Part shown: piece after piece, positions 1 to 9,610 of the stretch | How positions within the stretch are numbered: position 1 is the stretch's first letter | Layout: each line of letters opens with the position of its first letter | Assembly (NCBI GenBank): GCA_016292095.1 | Contig: JAEFAB010000070.1 | Location: forward strand, 1 to 42,131 | Length of the DNA stretch: 42,131 bases | Source of the DNA: Eubacterium sp. | GTDB taxonomy: Bacteria; Bacillota; Clostridia; Lachnospirales; Lachnospiraceae | Direction: 5' to 3' | Notes under the pieces: generated by a model | Seen by the model: only the letters and a program-made list of their open reading frames with translations | Database searches by the model: none | What the model was told of the DNA's origin: nothing | Translations under genes and position numbers: made by a program

Positions 1-105
1 AGCGGCGCTGCACGGGCGGCGCCGCGGGGGGGGGGGGGGGGGGGGGCGGAGCGGGAGGGGGGGCGGGGGGGGGTGGAGGGGGGGGGGGTGACGACAACGG
101 GAAGG
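1..105. other. Poly-G / GC-rich edge tract, probable artefact
   Basis: The first ~105 bases are almost entirely G and C with long G runs, then composition switches abruptly to the A-rich codons of a Thr/Glu linker. No comparable stretch occurs elsewhere in the window. This looks like a contig-end sequencing or assembly artefact rather than native sequence, so the true 5' part of the first gene is missing or corrupted. Confidence 0.7.
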
Positions 106-771
106 CGAGCAGGTGAGGAAGGAAGCACTGAAGCAACAACGAAGGAAGAAACAACCAAGGAAGAAACTACAAAAGAAGAAACCACAACAGAAGTTGAAAC
201 TACAACAGAAGAAGTAAACGGAACTGTTAAGGTTGAAGGATACCAGATTAGTACAAGATACGAAGGATTCAGAGTGATCGGATCTGTTGAACCAAAGGTT
301 AACGGAAAGAGAGTTCAGAAGTTTGGTACAGTTTATTCAATCAAGACATTGAATGGAAAGACTGATACAGGTATCACAGAAGATGATCTTGTAGTTGGAT
401 CAACCCACGAATATGTAGCAGCTTATGAATGTACATCTGCAGGTATTATGAATACTCAGTTTGGAGATTCTGAAACAGCTACATACTACGCAATGACAAT
501 GAAGTTTGGTCGTAAGAATGTGAATGCATTCGTAACAGAGTATTGTGTAAGAACATACGCATTGTTAGAAGATGGAACATATGTATACAGTGATGCAGTT
601 AACTTTACAGTATTCAACATTGCTAAGGCAGCATATGACAGAAATCTTATGACAAGCGAAGCAGGACACAATTATCTGTATGACACAATCATTAAGGTAG
701 TTGACCCAAGCTATGAAAGAAAAGATTTTCACTGGCCCAGCACCTATGCCCCAGTAGATGATCTGGATTAA
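73..771 (+). CDS. Secreted protein, C-terminal fragment with shared C-terminal domain
   Basis: This is only the 3' end of a gene. The frame stays open to base 1 and the GTG at 73 lies in the suspect poly-G tract, so it is not a credible start. What survives is a Thr/Glu/Lys linker with repeated EETTK units (about residues 19-47), followed by the ~170-aa C-terminal domain that closes six other proteins in this window: it opens at GYQIST, has a central VRTYALLEDGTYVYSD-like segment, then HNYLYD, and ends with a KDFHW motif. The closest match by eye is the C-terminus of the adjacent GH16 protein. The missing N-terminal part was probably a signal peptide plus a catalytic or binding region (inference from the neighbours). 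An intrinsic terminator follows directly. The domain's function is unknown. Confidence 0.75.
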   Translation: MEGGGVTTTGRRAGEEGSTEATTKEETTKEETTKEETTTEVETTTEEVNGTVKVEGYQISTRYEGFRVIGSVEPKVNGKRVQKFGTVYSIKTLNGKTDTGITEDDLVVGSTHEYVAAYECTSAGIMNTQFGDSETATYYAMTMKFGRKNVNAFVTEYCVRTYALLEDGTYVYSDAVNFTVFNIAKAAYDRNLMTSEAGHNYLYDTIIKVVDPSYERKDFHWPSTYAPVDDLD

Positions 772-784
772 GAAACAAATAATT

Positions 785-817
785 GAGTGGAGACCGAAAG
801 GTCTCCGCTTTTTTTTG
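785..817 (+). terminator. Intrinsic terminator after the first gene
   Basis: Stem GGAGACC / GGTCTCC (789-795 with 800-806) with a GAAA loop, extendable outward by wobble pairs, followed by a run of eight T. It lies 17 bases after the stop codon. Confidence 0.9.
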
Positions 818-870
818 TTGTGAAAAAAGGTGTAAATTTTTTAGAAAAGGGTGTAAAATTTTAAGCTCGA

Positions 871-899
871 TTGTTTGAAAAATTTCAATATGATAGGAT
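871..899 (+). promoter_or_regulatory. Candidate sigma-A promoter for the GH16-cotH pair
   Basis: TTGTTT at 871-876 and TAGGAT at 894-899 are separated by 17 bases, about 55 bases before the GH16 start codon. The match is moderate. Just upstream, GGTGTAAA occurs at 829 and again at 850, exactly 21 bp apart, a possible operator pair. Confidence 0.45.
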
Positions 900-953
900 T
901 GTGGAATGTAGGAAAACTTTGTCAGGAGAAAAAAAGAAAGAGGAGAAGATGTT

Positions 954-3773
954 ATGTTGAGAAAAGGAATTGCATATGTAACAGCCGCAGCTCTTGTGGT
1001 GACTTCTATTGTCTTTACACCTGTTAAAAAGCAGACGGTACAGGCAGAAGTAGCTGGCCCGGGAGAATCCGGATGGAACTTGGTATGGAGTGATGAATTT
1101 AATGGAAATGCATTGGATACCAGCACTTGGATTCGTGAAACAGGTGGTACTGACGGCGGCGGTTGGGGAAACAACGAACTGCAGTATTACACAAACAGAA
1201 CGGACAACAGTTATGTCTCTGATGGGACATTAAAAATGATTGCTAAAAGAGAAAACTATAATGGATGTAGATTTACATCTGCAAGATTGAAAACAGCAGG
1301 AAGAAAGTCCTTTAAATATGGAAAGATGGAAGCCAGAATCAGAGTATTAGGTGGAAATCAGGATGGTGTATGGCCTGCATTTTGGATGATGGGTGATGAC
1401 GGATTGCCTTGGCCAAGATGTGGAGAATTGGATATTATGGAACATGCCAACGGACGTGATTATGTAGAAGGAACACTTCATTGGGGTGAAAACGGAACGG
1501 ATGCTCATGTATTCTGGGGAAGTTATTCAAACCGAGACTATTATTATTTTAATGATAATGCGAACAATGGTATTACTGCATGGCATACCTATGGTGTAAC
1601 ATGGGATGAAAGTTCTGTAAAATGGTATGTGGACGGAAATGTTTATCTTACAGGATACTTTGGAGCTAATAATGCGTATGCATTTCAGAAGGCGCATTAC
1701 TTCCTTCTAAACTTGGCATTAGGAAGTAACAATACACCGTATACCGGTGGTGTTGCACCAAACAACAGCTTCCAATCAGCAACAATGGAAGTAGATTATG
1801 TACGTGCATATTCTTATAATGGTTCCAACAGTGGTGGAGGTTCAACACCGGCCGGATACACAGCTTGTGGAAAAGGAAACTGGAATGACGTTGGAGCATG
1901 GAGATATTACGTAGGTGATGGAGCAGCAGCATATAAGGGTGGAAACTCTATCAACGATTTCTCAGTTTATGTGCAGACAAAACCAACTTGGGACTGGGGT
2001 ATTCAGGCAAAACCTGAAATCTCATTAGAAGCAAATACAACATATAACTATACAATTAATGCAACATCCAGCAAGGCAACAGGTGCCTTGGTTGTAAACC
2101 GTGACCTTGGCGGAAACGGCGTTGGAACAATCGTTAATAAGGGAATCATTGCAGGAAACAATACATTCAGCGGTTCCTTTACAACCGGTGGAACAGCCGG
2201 AGAAGAACTGGTATTTGACCTTGCAAATATTGATTCGGATACAACTTTTAGCATTACAAATGTATCGATTACAAAACAGTCAAACAATAACCCGACAACT
2301 GCTGAACCTACCACAGCACAGCCAACAACAGAACAGATTGTTGGTACTTGGGAAGCAGTTCCAAACAGTACAGGATTGACATATTATACAGGAACAACAG
2401 CAACAGTTGTTAACGTACAGAATCCCGGATGGACAGAAGGAAATTACTCCGGAGACGGAATTTACATGAACGTTCCGGAAGCAATTAACTCTATTACATT
2501 GAACGGAAATAATGCCGGTGTCCATGTAGAAGGTGCCGGTGCATTGGTATACCTGTCAGCATTGAAGACAGGAGACAATACAGTATCCATCACCTATGGT
2601 GGAAACAAGACAACTACAGTACAGATTAAAAAGGCAGCAGCAGAAGTAACAACACAGGAACCAACGACAGAAAAGCCTGCTGATGGATTTACAGCAGTGC
2701 CAGCATCAGATTTGCAGGTAGGAGATTTCACTCTTTATGCTGCAAACGGCTCTTGGACTACAGGAAAAATGTCTTACAAAGGAACCGGAAATAACATGGA
2801 CCTTACAGTAAGAGTAGATGAGGCCAGCGGTGAAGTAGGAAGCTGGGGGCTTCAGATGAAATATCCTGTAACTGGATTAGACCCAACAAAGACTTACGAT
2901 GTTGCAGTAAAATATGAGTCAACAAAAGCAGGAACCATTCTTGCAAAGATTGAAGAAGGATCCGGTACCGATGGAAACCAGCAGAACGTGACAACAGCAG
3001 TAGGAACGACAAACTATACCACTTCTGTTAGTGGGGAAAGTCAGTATAAGGTAGTTCTCGAACTTTCCGGAATGCCAAACGGAACAGAATTGAAGATGAA
3101 ATCCATCACCTTCACACCGAGAGAAGTTCCGACTACAGCAGAACCAACAACTGCAGAACCGACTACAGCAGAACCAACAACTGCTGAGCCGACAACAGAA
3201 GAACCTACTACAGTAGATCCAAAGACCAAAGTAAAAATCAGAGGATATCAGATTAGTACAAAGCATGAAGGATATAGAGTTGTAGGTTCCGTAGAACCGA
3301 CAATCAACGGAAAGAACGTTGAATCTTACGGTGTAGTTTACGCAATTAAGAACCTTTTTGGAACAACAGATACAGACGTTACCGATGCAGATATGGTGGT
3401 TGATTCAACACATCCATATGTAAAAGCTTTTGAAGCAAATGATTCTGCAACATTGAATGCACAGTATGGCGATTCAACAACAGCGATTAACTTTGCTCAG
3501 GTAATGAAGTTTGGTAGAAAGAATGTTAAGGCATTCAACACCGTTTATGCCACAAGAGTTTATGCTCGCCTGGAAGACGGAACCTATGTATACAGTGACG
3601 TGCAGCAGTCTTCTGTATTCGCTATTGCAAAGAAAGTTTATGATAACGGATTGATGTCAACTTATGCAGCACACAATTATCTGTATGAAGAAATTTTGAA
3701 AGTGGTAGATCCAAGCTATGAAGCTGTGGATTTTGATTGGAAGGAAAAAACCGTTGATCCTGGAATGTTTTAG
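954..3773 (+). CDS. Secreted GH16 endo-beta-1,3-glucanase (laminarinase type), multi-modular
   Basis: Predicted to cut beta-1,3- or mixed-linkage beta-glucans outside the cell. The N-terminus is a signal peptide (about 1-32, ending VQAEV). The GH16 domain spans about 38-290 and keeps the signature E158-L-D160-I-M-E163, giving nucleophile and acid/base glutamates. It is followed by a carbohydrate-binding-like beta-sandwich (about 300-443), a PTTAE linker, a small beta module of unknown type (about 466-565), a second linker, a second binding-like module (about 585-720), a tandem PTTAE linker (721-757), and the shared C-terminal domain (758-930, ending VDFDW). The ATG at 954 has AGGAGA 7 bases upstream. 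The next cotH gene starts 41 bases after the stop with no terminator between, so the two are probably co-transcribed. GH16 assignment is firm; exact glucan specificity is inferred. Binding modules are judged by pattern only. Confidence 0.93.
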   Translation: MLRKGIAYVTAAALVVTSIVFTPVKKQTVQAEVAGPGESGWNLVWSDEFNGNALDTSTWIRETGGTDGGGWGNNELQYYTNRTDNSYVSDGTLKMIAKRENYNGCRFTSARLKTAGRKSFKYGKMEARIRVLGGNQDGVWPAFWMMGDDGLPWPRCGELDIMEHANGRDYVEGTLHWGENGTDAHVFWGSYSNRDYYYFNDNANNGITAWHTYGVTWDESSVKWYVDGNVYLTGYFGANNAYAFQKAHYFLLNLALGSNNTPYTGGVAPNNSFQSATMEVDYVRAYSYNGSNSGGGSTPAGYTACGKGNWNDVGAWRYYVGDGAAAYKGGNSINDFSVYVQTKPTWDWGIQAKPEISLEANTTYNYTINATSSKATGALVVNRDLGGNGVGTIVNKGIIAGNNTFSGSFTTGGTAGEELVFDLANIDSDTTFSITNVSITKQSNNNPTTAEPTTAQPTTEQIVGTWEAVPNSTGLTYYTGTTATVVNVQNPGWTEGNYSGDGIYMNVPEAINSITLNGNNAGVHVEGAGALVYLSALKTGDNTVSITYGGNKTTTVQIKKAAAEVTTQEPTTEKPADGFTAVPASDLQVGDFTLYAANGSWTTGKMSYKGTGNNMDLTVRVDEASGEVGSWGLQMKYPVTGLDPTKTYDVAVKYESTKAGTILAKIEEGSGTDGNQQNVTTAVGTTNYTTSVSGESQYKVVLELSGMPNGTELKMKSITFTPREVPTTAEPTTAEPTTAEPTTAEPTTEEPTTVDPKTKVKIRGYQISTKHEGYRVVGSVEPTINGKNVESYGVVYAIKNLFGTTDTDVTDADMVVDSTHPYVKAFEANDSATLNAQYGDSTTAINFAQVMKFGRKNVKAFNTVYATRVYARLEDGTYVYSDVQQSSVFAIAKKVYDNGLMSTYAAHNYLYEEILKVVDPSYEAVDFDWKEKTVDPGMF
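3127..3220 (+). repeat. Tandem repeat encoding PTTAE linker
   Basis: About six copies of a 15-base unit encode PTTAE/PTTEE between the second binding module and the C-terminal domain of the GH16 protein. Such Thr/Pro/Glu tracts are flexible extracellular linkers. Units alternate in synonymous codons, giving a visible 30-base higher-order period. Confidence 0.85.
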
Positions 3774-3813
3774 AAACTAAAAGGATTGTTTATTGAAAGT
3801 GGGAGATTATTAT

Positions 3814-6480
3814 ATGTTAAGAAAGGGATTATCATTGCTGTTAGTAATGGCACTGGTGGTAGTAACAATGCACTACGTACCAAAGTCTGTTACAGCAGCG
3901 CAAAGCGACGCTCAGTCTTATGACTGGAGTGGCGTGAACTTTATTGGTTGTGATGGAACTGCCGGAGATTATGTAAACAAAGTAAAAGTAGCTGTTGTGA
4001 ACAATAGCGGCTTACAGGACGTTGTAAACATTCAGACCGGACAGGCAACACAGCCGGGCATTTATGTTACATTTAAATCAGCAGAATTTGCCAGCTTTAC
4101 CTTAAACGATGAAACCTTCACATCTTATGATGTGCAGGGTGCCGGCGTTTGGATTCATATAGCGGCAATTACAGAACAGTATAATGACCTGATTGTAAAA
4201 AAAGGAAACGGCGAAGTGATGGCTGAACTCTATATTTACAAAGCAGGTTCTGAGGAAGAATCTTCTAGTGAAGCAACTTCAGAGGAAGAATCAACCACAG
4301 AAGCGGTTACGGAAGAACCGGGACTTGCTGCACCAACCGGTGTGGCAGCATACAACTTCTACGGAAACGGAAAAGGTTATCAAGTATGCTTTAAGGAAAC
4401 TGCCGATGCAGTATCATACAACATTTATATGGATAATTCCGCAGTGCTTGCTACAGTGGCAGGAACAGACGAATTTATCAATGCATCTGTATTTGCAACA
4501 TATGCAGACAATGCATTGCACAAACTCTATGTTCAGGCTGTAGATGCAGAAGGAAATACGTCCGAAAAGGTATCCGCAAAAGTAAGAGTAACAACATTAA
4601 CTAATTCATCTGCAGATCCAACAGATGTTTCTCGTGTATACGTGGTAACAAACTCAGATGATGAAATTATAAAAGCATCAAAGACGAAAGCATCTTTAAC
4701 TGTTGTCAGTGGTGACAATGCAATCAAGAATACTTTTGAAGGCGGTAGTATTAAACTTCGTGGAAATTCCACATCGATTGCTGACAAGAAAGCATACAAT
4801 ATTTCATTTAACAGCAAACAGAAAGTTATGGATGGTGCCGCAAAAGGAAAGAAATGGTGTCTTCTTGCCAATGCCTATGAAAAGACATTGATGAGAAATA
4901 AACTTGCCATGGATTTCGGTAGAACTTTAGGCGGCGTGGCAGCACCGGAAGAGCATTACGTGGATTTATACATTGATGGCGTTCTGATGGGAAGTTATGT
5001 CATGAGTGAACCGGCAGACAACGGTCGTTCTGGTGTGGCTTACAATGAAGATGGAAAAGATGTTTTAATTGAATTAGAACAGAATGATAAAGATGAATCT
5101 GCTGATGGAGCAGCATACTATACTACATCCAGACTTGGAAGACGTTTTGCCTGTGAAGATTTGGAAGATGAAGTAAAAGCACTTTATGAATCAGGCGTAA
5201 CATCATCTGGCGCCATTGCAGCAAACCTTCGTCAGAATTATCCGAAGTTTAGTAATATGATTACTACCTTGGATAACTTTGAAACGGCATTGGTAAATAC
5301 TTCATCCGATGCAGTGTTTGACTATATTGACGTGGATTCTTTCGTCAGCATGTACATTGTTAATGAATTATTCCAGACGGTAGATTTCGGATACAGCTCT
5401 GTAAAATTCTACATTACTTATGACGAAAATGATGCACCGACAATTCATGCAGGTCCGCTTTGGGACTTTGACTTGTCATCCGGAAACTCCGGAGATGCAA
5501 GCTGCAGAACTTATAACACATTCCGTGGACAGAATGTTAATCCATGGTTTAATTACCTGATGAAGAACAATACCTTCAAGAACAGAGTATTGGCCAAGTA
5601 TGAAGCAATGCAGCCAACGATTCAGAATCTCTATCGTGATAATGCATTGGGACTTTCAAAGATTCATCAGAACGAAGCGTTGATGGAAGCTTCCAGAATC
5701 AGAAACTACAGCACAGCAGGTTGGTCTGTAAATGTAGCGGATGGTGCTGAATACAGAGTATATCGTTATAGCTATAGTACTGACAGCCCATATAACACAT
5801 ATACTTACGACCAGCATATTTCCTATTTGGAAAACTGGTTAAAGAACAGAAATGAATGGATTTGTACCCAGTGGGGTATCGACTATACCGCATACGAAAG
5901 CGAGTATAATTCAGATTCAACAATTACTTCCGATTTAGGTATCACAGGATACCAGATGACTTCCACATACAATGGGGAAGACGGAAGAATGGGACTTCGA
6001 GTAATCTTCCAGGTAGAAGAAACCGTAAACGGACAGACACCTGTAGAAACCGGTCTGGTATATGGATTGGACTATGATGGTTCCATTACAATGGATGATG
6101 TATTGGTTGGCTCAGAGAGTCAGTTTGTTGCATCCTTTGCAGCACCGAGAGAAAACAAGATGACAAAGCAGATGGGTGATTCTGCTACTGCATCTTACTA
6201 CTCAATGGTAATGAACACAGGACAGGACAATGTTCGACCTGCAGCGTTTACCACAACCTATTTTGTACGTGCATATGCAAAGATGAGCGACGGTTCTTAT
6301 GTGTACAGCAACACTTGTGCATACACTGTATTCAGAGTGGCAAACTTCCTGTATCGCAATACATTATCAAACAATTTATCAACACATAACTACTTGTATT
6401 CGAAAATATTAGCTTACGTAGATCCTACTTACAAAGAAGTAGAATATGATTGGAGCAAAGTAGTAGCAAAATTCTCATAA
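3814..6480 (+). CDS. Secreted CotH-kinase-family protein (paralogue 1)
   Basis: A CotH-family protein of 888 aa. CotH of Bacillus is an atypical protein kinase that phosphorylates spore-coat proteins; here the domain sits on a secreted multi-domain protein, so substrate and role are unknown. Visible order: signal peptide (1-29, ending VTAAQ), beta-rich module of unknown family (about 33-145), Glu/Ser/Thr linker, fibronectin-III-like domain (about 170-265), CotH domain (about 270-690) with the R316-G-N-S-T loop, a KKWCLLANAYEKTLMRN segment and the putative metal-binding W-D551-F-D553, then the shared C-terminal domain (about 706-885, ending VEYDW). I chose ATG 3814 because GGGAGA lies 8 bases upstream; a TTG start at 3793 has no suitable site. 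It follows the GH16 gene closely and is ended by a strong terminator. Confidence in the CotH family is high; kinase activity is inferred. Confidence 0.9.
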   Translation: MLRKGLSLLLVMALVVVTMHYVPKSVTAAQSDAQSYDWSGVNFIGCDGTAGDYVNKVKVAVVNNSGLQDVVNIQTGQATQPGIYVTFKSAEFASFTLNDETFTSYDVQGAGVWIHIAAITEQYNDLIVKKGNGEVMAELYIYKAGSEEESSSEATSEEESTTEAVTEEPGLAAPTGVAAYNFYGNGKGYQVCFKETADAVSYNIYMDNSAVLATVAGTDEFINASVFATYADNALHKLYVQAVDAEGNTSEKVSAKVRVTTLTNSSADPTDVSRVYVVTNSDDEIIKASKTKASLTVVSGDNAIKNTFEGGSIKLRGNSTSIADKKAYNISFNSKQKVMDGAAKGKKWCLLANAYEKTLMRNKLAMDFGRTLGGVAAPEEHYVDLYIDGVLMGSYVMSEPADNGRSGVAYNEDGKDVLIELEQNDKDESADGAAYYTTSRLGRRFACEDLEDEVKALYESGVTSSGAIAANLRQNYPKFSNMITTLDNFETALVNTSSDAVFDYIDVDSFVSMYIVNELFQTVDFGYSSVKFYITYDENDAPTIHAGPLWDFDLSSGNSGDASCRTYNTFRGQNVNPWFNYLMKNNTFKNRVLAKYEAMQPTIQNLYRDNALGLSKIHQNEALMEASRIRNYSTAGWSVNVADGAEYRVYRYSYSTDSPYNTYTYDQHISYLENWLKNRNEWICTQWGIDYTAYESEYNSDSTITSDLGITGYQMTSTYNGEDGRMGLRVIFQVEETVNGQTPVETGLVYGLDYDGSITMDDVLVGSESQFVASFAAPRENKMTKQMGDSATASYYSMVMNTGQDNVRPAAFTTTYFVRAYAKMSDGSYVYSNTCAYTVFRVANFLYRNTLSNNLSTHNYLYSKILAYVDPTYKEVEYDWSKVVAKFS

Positions 6481-6487
6481 AAAAGGG

Positions 6488-6518
6488 GTGCGGTTCTTCG
6501 GAATCGCACTTTCTTTTT
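6488..6518 (+). terminator. Intrinsic terminator after cotH paralogue 1
   Basis: Nine-base-pair stem GTGCGGTTC / GAATCGCAC (one G-U) closed by a stable TTCG tetraloop, then TTTCTTTTT. Confidence 0.92.
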
Positions 6519-6564
6519 GCTCTGAAAACTATGATGAAACTGTGAAAAAATCATAGGATATTCA

Positions 6565-6593
6565 TTGAATGAAAACGGCTTGTATGGTATAAT
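6565..6593 (+). promoter_or_regulatory. Sigma-A promoter of cotH paralogue 2
   Basis: TTGAAT (6565-6570) and a perfect TATAAT (6588-6593) with a 17-base spacer, directly after the preceding terminator and about 48 bases before the start codon. Paralogue 2 is therefore a separate transcription unit. Confidence 0.8.
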
Positions 6594-6640
6594 CACTCCT
6601 ATTGAAAGGGTCGGAGAAAAATGAATATGGAGGAGAAGAA

Positions 6641-9310
6641 ATGAGAAAAGTACTCAGAAAAACGCTGTCAGGAATGATGGCTGTTGTTTTGATGTCCACA
6701 AGTATTACATTCTATGGCATTAAGACAGCAAACGCAGATGCGATTAACCTGGAAGGGGTTACCTGCACACAGAACATTGTAAACGGAGAAGATGCAGGAA
6801 TTATTGGAATGATTACTTCCGACACAGTAACTATTGATGGGGTGGAATATAACAACTATGCCCATTACACGGGACTTCGAGCAAGTGCAACTACAGAGTT
6901 GCAGGAAGCTGATAAAGCAATTGACAGGAAACTTAACACACGTTGGGAATCTATTCAAGGATTGGACAATCAGGACCTGACAGTTTATTTGGGAAACAGT
7001 TATGCAGTTAAGGGATTGGCAATTTACTGGGAAGGTGCTTCTGCAGCAGATTATGTACTTCAGGTATCTGATGACGGAATCAATTATCAGGATGTAACAG
7101 AGGTGCAGACTACATTTCAGAAGCGTTCAGAACAACTGACATTTTCTTCTGAAATCAACACCCGTTATATTCGTATTAGTTGTAAAACAAGAACAACAAC
7201 TTACGGATTTTCCATTTATGAAATGGGAATTTTCGGAAGCGATGCGCAGAAAGAAGAAATCAAACAATTAGCAAATCTGAAAGTAGAAAACTACTTTGCA
7301 TATTCAGGAAAGTATATGATTTACTTTAACGAAGCAACCGGTGCTGCAAGTTACAACGTATATATTGATGACAGTAAAACACCAATCAAGAATATTGCTT
7401 CATCCGGAAGTTATATCGAAGCAAAAGACTTGCAGGGAGTAGCTGCAGGAACCCATACAATGCGTGTGACAACCGTGGATGCAGAAGGAACAGAAAACGG
7501 TGAAATCACCACAACCTTTAAGGTAACAACAGATGAGGGAACTTACACAGAAGTACCTCAGATTTATATTTACACCGAAAAGACAATTGAAACAGAATAT
7601 CATCAGGATAAAGATGTTACAGTAACTGTAGTGGACAAAAAAGGCGGTAAGAACAAAGATTTGACTGCTTCTGACTGTAATATCAAGATTCGTGGTAACA
7701 CAACAGCCGGAGCGCCGAAAAAGCCTTATAACATTAAGTTCAACAAGAAACAGTCCGTACTTGGTATGGGAAAAGCAAAGAAGTGGTGTCTTCTTGCAAA
7801 CTCTTTTGATAAGTCCCTGCTTCGTAACTACCTTGCTTACAACTTCGGTAGAGAAAACGGCGTAACTTATACAAACAACAACAGATTCGTAGAAGTTTAC
7901 GTAAACGGTGTGTTCCAGGGGAACTATTTGCTGACAGAAGCAGTGGAAGCCAAGAAGGAACGTGTCAATGTTGATGCTTATGTGGCAGACAGCAATGATG
8001 TGTTATTGGAATTAGGACACAGAGATTATGAAACAGATGTGGATCATTTTACAACAAGTGTTTTGGGAACAACATTTGACATCAATGATCCGGAACGTGG
8101 TGATGATCTAACAGATGAACAGGTAGATACAAAGATTGCCAATGTCAAAGCCTACCTGGAAGAATTCGAGACTGTATTGAAAACACAGGATTATGATGAT
8201 ATTCTTCAGTACATTGACGAAGATACATTTGTAGACTTCTATATTGTAAATGAATTATTCAAGAACGTAGACTTTAACTTTAGCTCAACAAGATTTTACA
8301 TTAAGGGTGACAAAATCTATGCAGGCCCAATGTGGGATTTGGATTTATCCAGTGGTAACTGCAAGAGTACAATGTATCACGATTATTACGGGGATGATGG
8401 TCTTAGCTACACAGGATATTACTGTACCGGCATGAAGTGGTATAGTGAATTGTTGAAGAATCCATACTTTATGGAAAAAGTAAAAGAAAGATATGCGGAA
8501 CTTCAGTACAAAATTCAGAGCCTCTACAGAGAAGATTCCGTAGAAGAAATCGGTATCGAAAAGGCTGTGGAAACTTATGGCGCATCCTTTGAAAGAAATT
8601 ATAAAGCTAAGGTGAATCTTGGTGCCGGTTGGGAACTGACTAACGAAGATGGATACAGTTATGCAGCTGAGTCAGGATGGAGAACATGGCAGGAACCAAT
8701 TGAGTTCTTAAGAACATGGCTTGATAACAGAAATGCTTGGCTTTGCCAGCAGTGGGGAATCAATGCTGAAGAAGCATACGAAGAAACCGATCCTGGTACA
8801 GTGAAAGTGACTATTAACGGTAGCCAGATCAGTACCGTTTACGAAGGATATCGTGTGGTTTATTCCATCAACAATCCAACAAAAGCAACAAGAGTTGGCT
8901 TGATTTACGGACTTAGTGACTACGCATCAGATAGCGATATGGTACTGGACAGCACAGCTCCAACTGTTTATGCATACGAAAACAGTGAAGAAGGAACGTT
9001 ATCTGTGAACTTTAGTAAGAGTAAAAAAGGTCAGAGTTATGCAATGGTAATGAAAAACATTAAGAATGTCAATTTCTATACTGCACCAATCAGCGTTAGA
9101 GCATACGCAGTGCAGGAAGACGGAACTGTTGTTTACAGCGATGTAAAACATATGACTGTTTACAATGTAGCTGATTACTTATATCAGAACTTAAAGATGA
9201 ATAATCTTTCCGGACATAACTATTTATTTACAGACATTTTATCCTATGTAAATCCGAACTATGAACAGAAAGATTTCAATTGGTCAGATGCTTTAGCACC
9301 AATGAACTAA
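6641..9310 (+). CDS. Secreted CotH-kinase-family protein with F5/8 type C domain (paralogue 2)
   Basis: Second CotH protein, 889 aa. Order: signal peptide (about 1-30), F5/8 type C (discoidin-like) binding domain (about 60-205) with the AIDRKLNTRWES core, fibronectin-III-like domain (about 215-300), CotH domain (about 305-715) with R351-G-N-T-T and W-D566-L-D568, and the shared C-terminal domain (about 722-885, ending KDFNW). The F5/8C segment closely resembles those in the two longer GH128 glucanases of this window, so enzymes and CotH proteins may bind the same ligand (inference). The start is ATG 6641, preceded by GGAGGAGAAGAA; an in-frame TTG at 6602 gives no signal-peptide-like N-terminus. 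It has its own promoter and terminator. Substrate unknown; a structural or scaffold role instead of catalysis is possible. Confidence 0.9.
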   Translation: MRKVLRKTLSGMMAVVLMSTSITFYGIKTANADAINLEGVTCTQNIVNGEDAGIIGMITSDTVTIDGVEYNNYAHYTGLRASATTELQEADKAIDRKLNTRWESIQGLDNQDLTVYLGNSYAVKGLAIYWEGASAADYVLQVSDDGINYQDVTEVQTTFQKRSEQLTFSSEINTRYIRISCKTRTTTYGFSIYEMGIFGSDAQKEEIKQLANLKVENYFAYSGKYMIYFNEATGAASYNVYIDDSKTPIKNIASSGSYIEAKDLQGVAAGTHTMRVTTVDAEGTENGEITTTFKVTTDEGTYTEVPQIYIYTEKTIETEYHQDKDVTVTVVDKKGGKNKDLTASDCNIKIRGNTTAGAPKKPYNIKFNKKQSVLGMGKAKKWCLLANSFDKSLLRNYLAYNFGRENGVTYTNNNRFVEVYVNGVFQGNYLLTEAVEAKKERVNVDAYVADSNDVLLELGHRDYETDVDHFTTSVLGTTFDINDPERGDDLTDEQVDTKIANVKAYLEEFETVLKTQDYDDILQYIDEDTFVDFYIVNELFKNVDFNFSSTRFYIKGDKIYAGPMWDLDLSSGNCKSTMYHDYYGDDGLSYTGYYCTGMKWYSELLKNPYFMEKVKERYAELQYKIQSLYREDSVEEIGIEKAVETYGASFERNYKAKVNLGAGWELTNEDGYSYAAESGWRTWQEPIEFLRTWLDNRNAWLCQQWGINAEEAYEETDPGTVKVTINGSQISTVYEGYRVVYSINNPTKATRVGLIYGLSDYASDSDMVLDSTAPTVYAYENSEEGTLSVNFSKSKKGQSYAMVMKNIKNVNFYTAPISVRAYAVQEDGTVVYSDVKHMTVYNVADYLYQNLKMNNLSGHNYLFTDILSYVNPNYEQKDFNWSDALAPMN

Positions 9311-9326
9311 AAGTGTTTATTTTTGA

Positions 9327-9363
9327 AAAGCCTTTACCGTAAAGAGCGGTAAGGGCTTTTTTT
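9327..9363 (+). terminator. Intrinsic terminator after cotH paralogue 2
   Basis: Stem AAGCCTTTACCG / CGGTAAGGGCTT with a 7-base loop, followed by a T run, 17 bases after the stop codon. Confidence 0.93.
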
Positions 9364-9403
9364 ATGCGATAAAATGCATACTATATCACATTGTTATCAA
9401 AAA

Positions 9404-9484
9404 CAAACGGTTTGCAGAAAACGCTTGCGACATTCAACCCCAAGTGTATAAAGGAATTTGAAATAAAGTGTTGTGAACCGTTTC
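9404..9484. promoter_or_regulatory. CG-centred palindromes, possible LacI/CcpA-type operators
   Basis: CAAACGGTTTG (9404-9414, perfect palindrome), AGAAAACGCTTGCG (9416-9429, close to a catabolite-responsive element core) and TGAACCGTTTCA (9474-9485, one mismatch from a palindrome) cluster just upstream of the probable -35 box at 9491. LacI-family regulators, including CcpA, bind such CG-centred sites. The assignment is by pattern only. Confidence 0.35.
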
Positions 9485-9490
9485 AATTAT

Positions 9491-9519
9491 TTGAAAAAGG
9501 AGTTGAAAAATGATATATT
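9491..9519 (+). promoter_or_regulatory. Candidate sigma-A promoter of the giant cotH gene
   Basis: TTGAAA (9491-9496), 17-base spacer, TATATT (9514-9519). It predicts a leader of about 225 bases before the start codon, unusually long for this window and containing strong secondary structure. Confidence 0.5.
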
Positions 9520-9610
9520 TATTATGATAGACTAAGTATACTTTGGTGGAGTGCACCCTTTTTTAGGAAAAAGAGGAGAAGTGGGAAAAAACAAAGTAAA
9601 AAAGGGAGTT

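Noticed and set aside
2919-3266. Antisense frames opposite the PTTAE linker
   Set aside because: They are read-throughs of the 15-base linker repeat on the other strand, giving Cys/Ser/Val low-complexity text.
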